From Acanthochlamys bracteata (Eukaryota; Streptophyta; Magnoliopsida; Pandanales; Velloziaceae), in NCBI GenBank assembly GCA_019914995.1, contig CM034137.1:4072155-4136154 (forward strand): 64,000 nucleotides of DNA, written 5' to 3'. A program made the position numbers and the translations under genes. Each line of letters starts with the position of its first letter. Position 1 is the stretch's first letter. The notes under the pieces were generated by a model, which made no database searches, was not told where the DNA came from, and saw only the letters and a program-made list of their open reading frames with translations. Of the stretch, positions 61,860-64,000 are shown piece after piece.

Positions 61860-62384
61860 TAGTTTTTCATTTTTTTTTATTTTCCCTCTTGCAACGTTTC
61901 TCTAAATATGTATATGTAAAATTTTATGAAATAATAACGCAAAAAATACAGCGGCGGTCCACTTATATGTAAAAAATTGTATCAAATTATACACAAAATC
62001 TACCAACAAAACTTTTTAAAGAGATGAAGGAATAAATAAAAAATAAAAATTTCTTCAAATCTCTGTTTGATCTTTTCCATCATTCTTCGATAAGACCTCA
62101 ACCCTAATCTTAAATAAAAAATAAAAATTCTCGACTTTGTCGACCTAATTTGTCGCTTTGTTCAAAAATAAAAAAGTACTCTTATATAAGTACAAAAATT
62201 ATTTTTCGACTAGTTTGACTACGGCAATTTAATTTCTATTTTTTGTCCATTATTCAAAGTCTTCGTTCAATAACACCTTTTTGACATTTAATATATAGCC
62301 TTCAATCATTAGTCAAATGCACGTTTCTCGAACATTATATGTCAAAGTAATTGCTGAAAAGAGTTCTTCCATGAACAAATGCTC
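61860..62384. other. AT-rich spacer before the plastid-derived block
   Basis: No gene or plastid sequence was recognised here. Confidence 0.5.
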
Positions 62385-62583
62385 GGGAGTTCCTCTATTC
62401 AATTCTTTTCCTTCTTCTTGTTGCTGGATATCTCGTTCGTATACATCTTCTCTTTGTTTCCCGAGCCTCTAGTGAGTTACAGACAGAGTTAGAAAAGATC
62501 CAATTTTTGATAATTCCATCATACATGATTGAGTTGCGAAAACTTTTGGATAGGTATCCTACATCTGAATTGAATTCTTTCTA
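62385..62583 (+). pseudogene. ycf2: ycf2 fragment (plastid-derived)
   Basis: One frame reads [20 protein letters not shown], then [32 protein letters not shown] and NSF, followed by TAG at 62,581 where ycf2 has a Trp codon (TGG to TAG). This is an internal piece of the large plastid gene ycf2, normally in the inverted repeat, far from psaJ. Homology ends at about 62,583 and psaJ upstream spacer takes over. The left edge is approximate. Confidence 0.85.
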
Positions 62584-62791
62584 GAATTGAGTTAGAAAAG
62601 AACTGAATTCTTTATAATAAAAGAATTATAAACACCAGAATCCTAACGTATATAGAATGAGTTTTTGCTCAATCAATAAGAAGGATATTCGTTTTAGTTA
62701 GGAATTTCGTGTAAAAATATATTAAATAGAAATGATCTTGAACTACAGCATATGACCATATATGTATTACAATAAAGAAGGAGGATTTTCA

Positions 62792-62926
62792 ATGCGAGAC
62801 ATAAAAACATATCTCTCTGTGGCACCCGTGATAGCTACTCTATGGTTTGGGTCTTTAGCAGGTTTATTGATAGAAATTAATCTTTTATTCCCGGATGCCT
62901 TGTCATTCCCGTTCTTTTCATTCTAG
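62792..62926 (+). CDS. psaJ: psaJ copy, photosystem I subunit IX (in NUPT)
   Basis: An intact 44-codon frame, [20 protein letters not shown] to FPFFSF, gives the full normal length of PsaJ, a single-span thylakoid protein of photosystem I. A plastid-type ribosome site GGAGG lies nine bases before the ATG. In the nucleus it has no targeting sequence and is presumably not used. Its intactness suggests a fairly recent transfer. Confidence 0.93.
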   Translation: MRDIKTYLSVAPVIATLWFGSLAGLLIEINLLFPDALSFPFFSF

Positions 62927-63370
62927 TTATTGATATGCAATAAAAAGGAAGAAAATTAGAAATATAATTCCACGTAAGGTGACTCCAAAGTTACCCCTTC
63001 CTTTTTCAGTTCTTTAGGATAGAAAGAAAAAAAGTATATTAAACCTCAGCAAAAATTTGGCGAATCTAAGATTGGATTTGTGAGAACAAAAATAGAAAGG
63101 TAGATCCAGTCCAAGGCAGGGCAAGATCCACGAAATCATAGATAGTATAGAAAGATATTGAAATGAAATATAGGGATTAGAATAAGAATATTTTATAGTT
63201 AGAAAAGATTGTATTATTTAATTATTACTCTATTAATATTAATTTCAACGAAAGAAATTTCCAGTTAGTAACTTCAATTATATTGATTTTTTTGTTCTTT
63301 TCTTCTTCTTCGGTTCGGATTGAAAATAGAAGAGTCTAAGTTAAGTCGATTCAAAATTCAAGGGGAATTC

Positions 63371-63577
63371 ATGGCCAAAGGTAAAGATGTCAGAGCCAGA
63401 GTTATTTTGGAATATACCAGTTGTGTTCGAAATGGTGTCAGTGGAAATAAGGAATCGCTCTATATTTCTAGGTATATTACTCAAAAGAATCGACACAATA
63501 CATCCAATCGATTAGAATTGAGAAAATTTTGTCGGTATTGTCACAAGCATTCGATTCATGGGGAAATAAAGAAATAG
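63371..63577 (+). pseudogene. rpl33: rpl33 copy, open but altered (in NUPT)
   Basis: A 68-residue frame begins [14 protein letters not shown] and ends HGEIKK; plastid ribosomal protein L33 is usually 66-68 residues. The first zinc-ribbon pair reads YTSC where relatives have CTSC, and the second reads CRYC where CPYC is usual. The ATG at 63,371 is used by comparison with the family; the frame is open further upstream. The lost zinc ligand suggests drift without selection. Confidence 0.85.
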
Positions 63578-63768
63578 ATCGAAGGGAACATGAGAACATA
63601 TCTTCATACATTCCAAGTAATAGGAAGAACTTAACATATATATATATATATATATAATATTTTATAATATATAAAATGTTATAATATATATATAAATCAA
63701 ACCCTATTGCGTTTCGGGCATATCTGAAATGAATAAAGAAATAGAATTTTAGAGATAAGGAATAACCT

Positions 63769-64000
63769 ATGGATAAATTCAAACAACCTTTTCGTAAATC
63801 CAAACGATCTTTTCGTAGGCGTTTGCCCCCAATTGGGCTGGGGGATCGAATCGATTATAGAAACATGAGTTTTATTAGTCGATTTATTAGTGAATAAGGA
63901 AAAATCTTATCTAGACGAGTAAATAAATTGACCTTGAAACAACAACGATTAATTACTATTGCTATAAAACAAGCTCGTATTTTATCTTTGTTACCTTCTT
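63769..64000 (+). pseudogene. rps18: rps18 copy with premature stop, cut by window end (in NUPT)
   Basis: The frame [20 protein letters not shown] continues to SRFISE and then TAA (63,895-63,897) at codon 43. Plastid S18 has Gln (CAA) here, so a single C-to-T change truncates it. The frame is otherwise open afterwards ([18 protein letters not shown] and onward) to the window edge. Confidence 0.9.

Larger units (their letters stand above)
62584..64000 (+). other. Plastid-derived nuclear DNA (NUPT): psaJ-rpl33-rps18
   Basis: The gene order psaJ, rpl33, rps18 on one strand, with their spacers, is that of the chloroplast large single-copy region. It runs to the window end, so its full length is unknown. 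Preceding nuclear repeats, the ycf2 joint and the rps18 stop show that it is a nuclear copy. Between rpl33 and rps18 is a (TA)n run at about 63,634-63,657. Confidence 0.88.

Noticed and set aside
62584-64000. Possibility that the window end is a real plastid genome segment
   Set aside because: It is continuous with nuclear repeats, joined to a displaced ycf2 piece, and rps18 is truncated.

Overview
This is nuclear DNA from a flowering plant. The evidence is a CIN-class TCP gene carrying a miR319-like target site, plant intron/exon structure, degenerate Ty1/copia and Ty3/gypsy elements, many AT-rich inverted-repeat elements, and a decayed block of chloroplast DNA at the right end. I cannot name the species. 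Homology calls come from recognising protein motifs by eye; no search was run.

Layout. 1-2.1 kb: a TCP4-like transcription factor (+) with a long upstream ORF and a probable 3'UTR intron. 6.3-7.7 kb: the first exons of an IQD (calmodulin-binding) gene (-) whose remainder is absent. 10.1-15.4 kb: decayed copia-type sequence, abutting a frameshifted X8/CBM43 callose-binding gene (-). 16.19-18.97 kb: an inverted-repeat element holding an HSP90 fragment. 19.0-19.8 kb: three AT-rich miniature elements in a row. 19.9-24.15 kb: an LRR receptor-kinase pseudogene (-, GASSHO-like), split by a 2,446-bp LTR with a clean TTGGA target duplication. 24.15-39.4 kb: a nested retrotransposon cluster in which a Sirevirus-like copia element contains a truncated Ty3/gypsy element. 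39.56-44.0 kb: two more elements of the same kind as the one at 16.19 kb, holding a condensin-II CAP-H2-like fragment and a histone H2A.Z-like fragment. 46.7-48.1 kb: a PPR pseudogene (-). 48.8-52.3 kb: an apparently intact five-exon gene (-) for a multi-pass membrane protein. 53.9-56.7 kb, perhaps reaching 61.55 kb: a second apparently intact gene (-) for a hydrophobic, probably plastid-targeted protein; its putative large intron holds a 3-kb inverted-repeat element with a miniature element nested in it. 61.76-61.85 kb: a palindromic (ATA)n/(TAT)n microsatellite. 62.38-64.0 kb: chloroplast-derived DNA in which a ycf2 fragment is joined to psaJ-rpl33-rps18; rps18 has a premature stop.

Only three protein genes look functional: the TCP gene and the genes at 48.8 and 53.9 kb. 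Most of the rest is mobile DNA and gene wreckage. The most interesting signal is a family of transposons sharing the termini GGGCATGTTTGG. Three copies can be seen, each associated with a piece of a different host gene (HSP90, CAP-H2, H2A.Z), like Pack-type gene-capturing elements. The copy at 39,561-43,279 is flanked by TTA on both sides, which fits PIF/Harbinger-type insertion.
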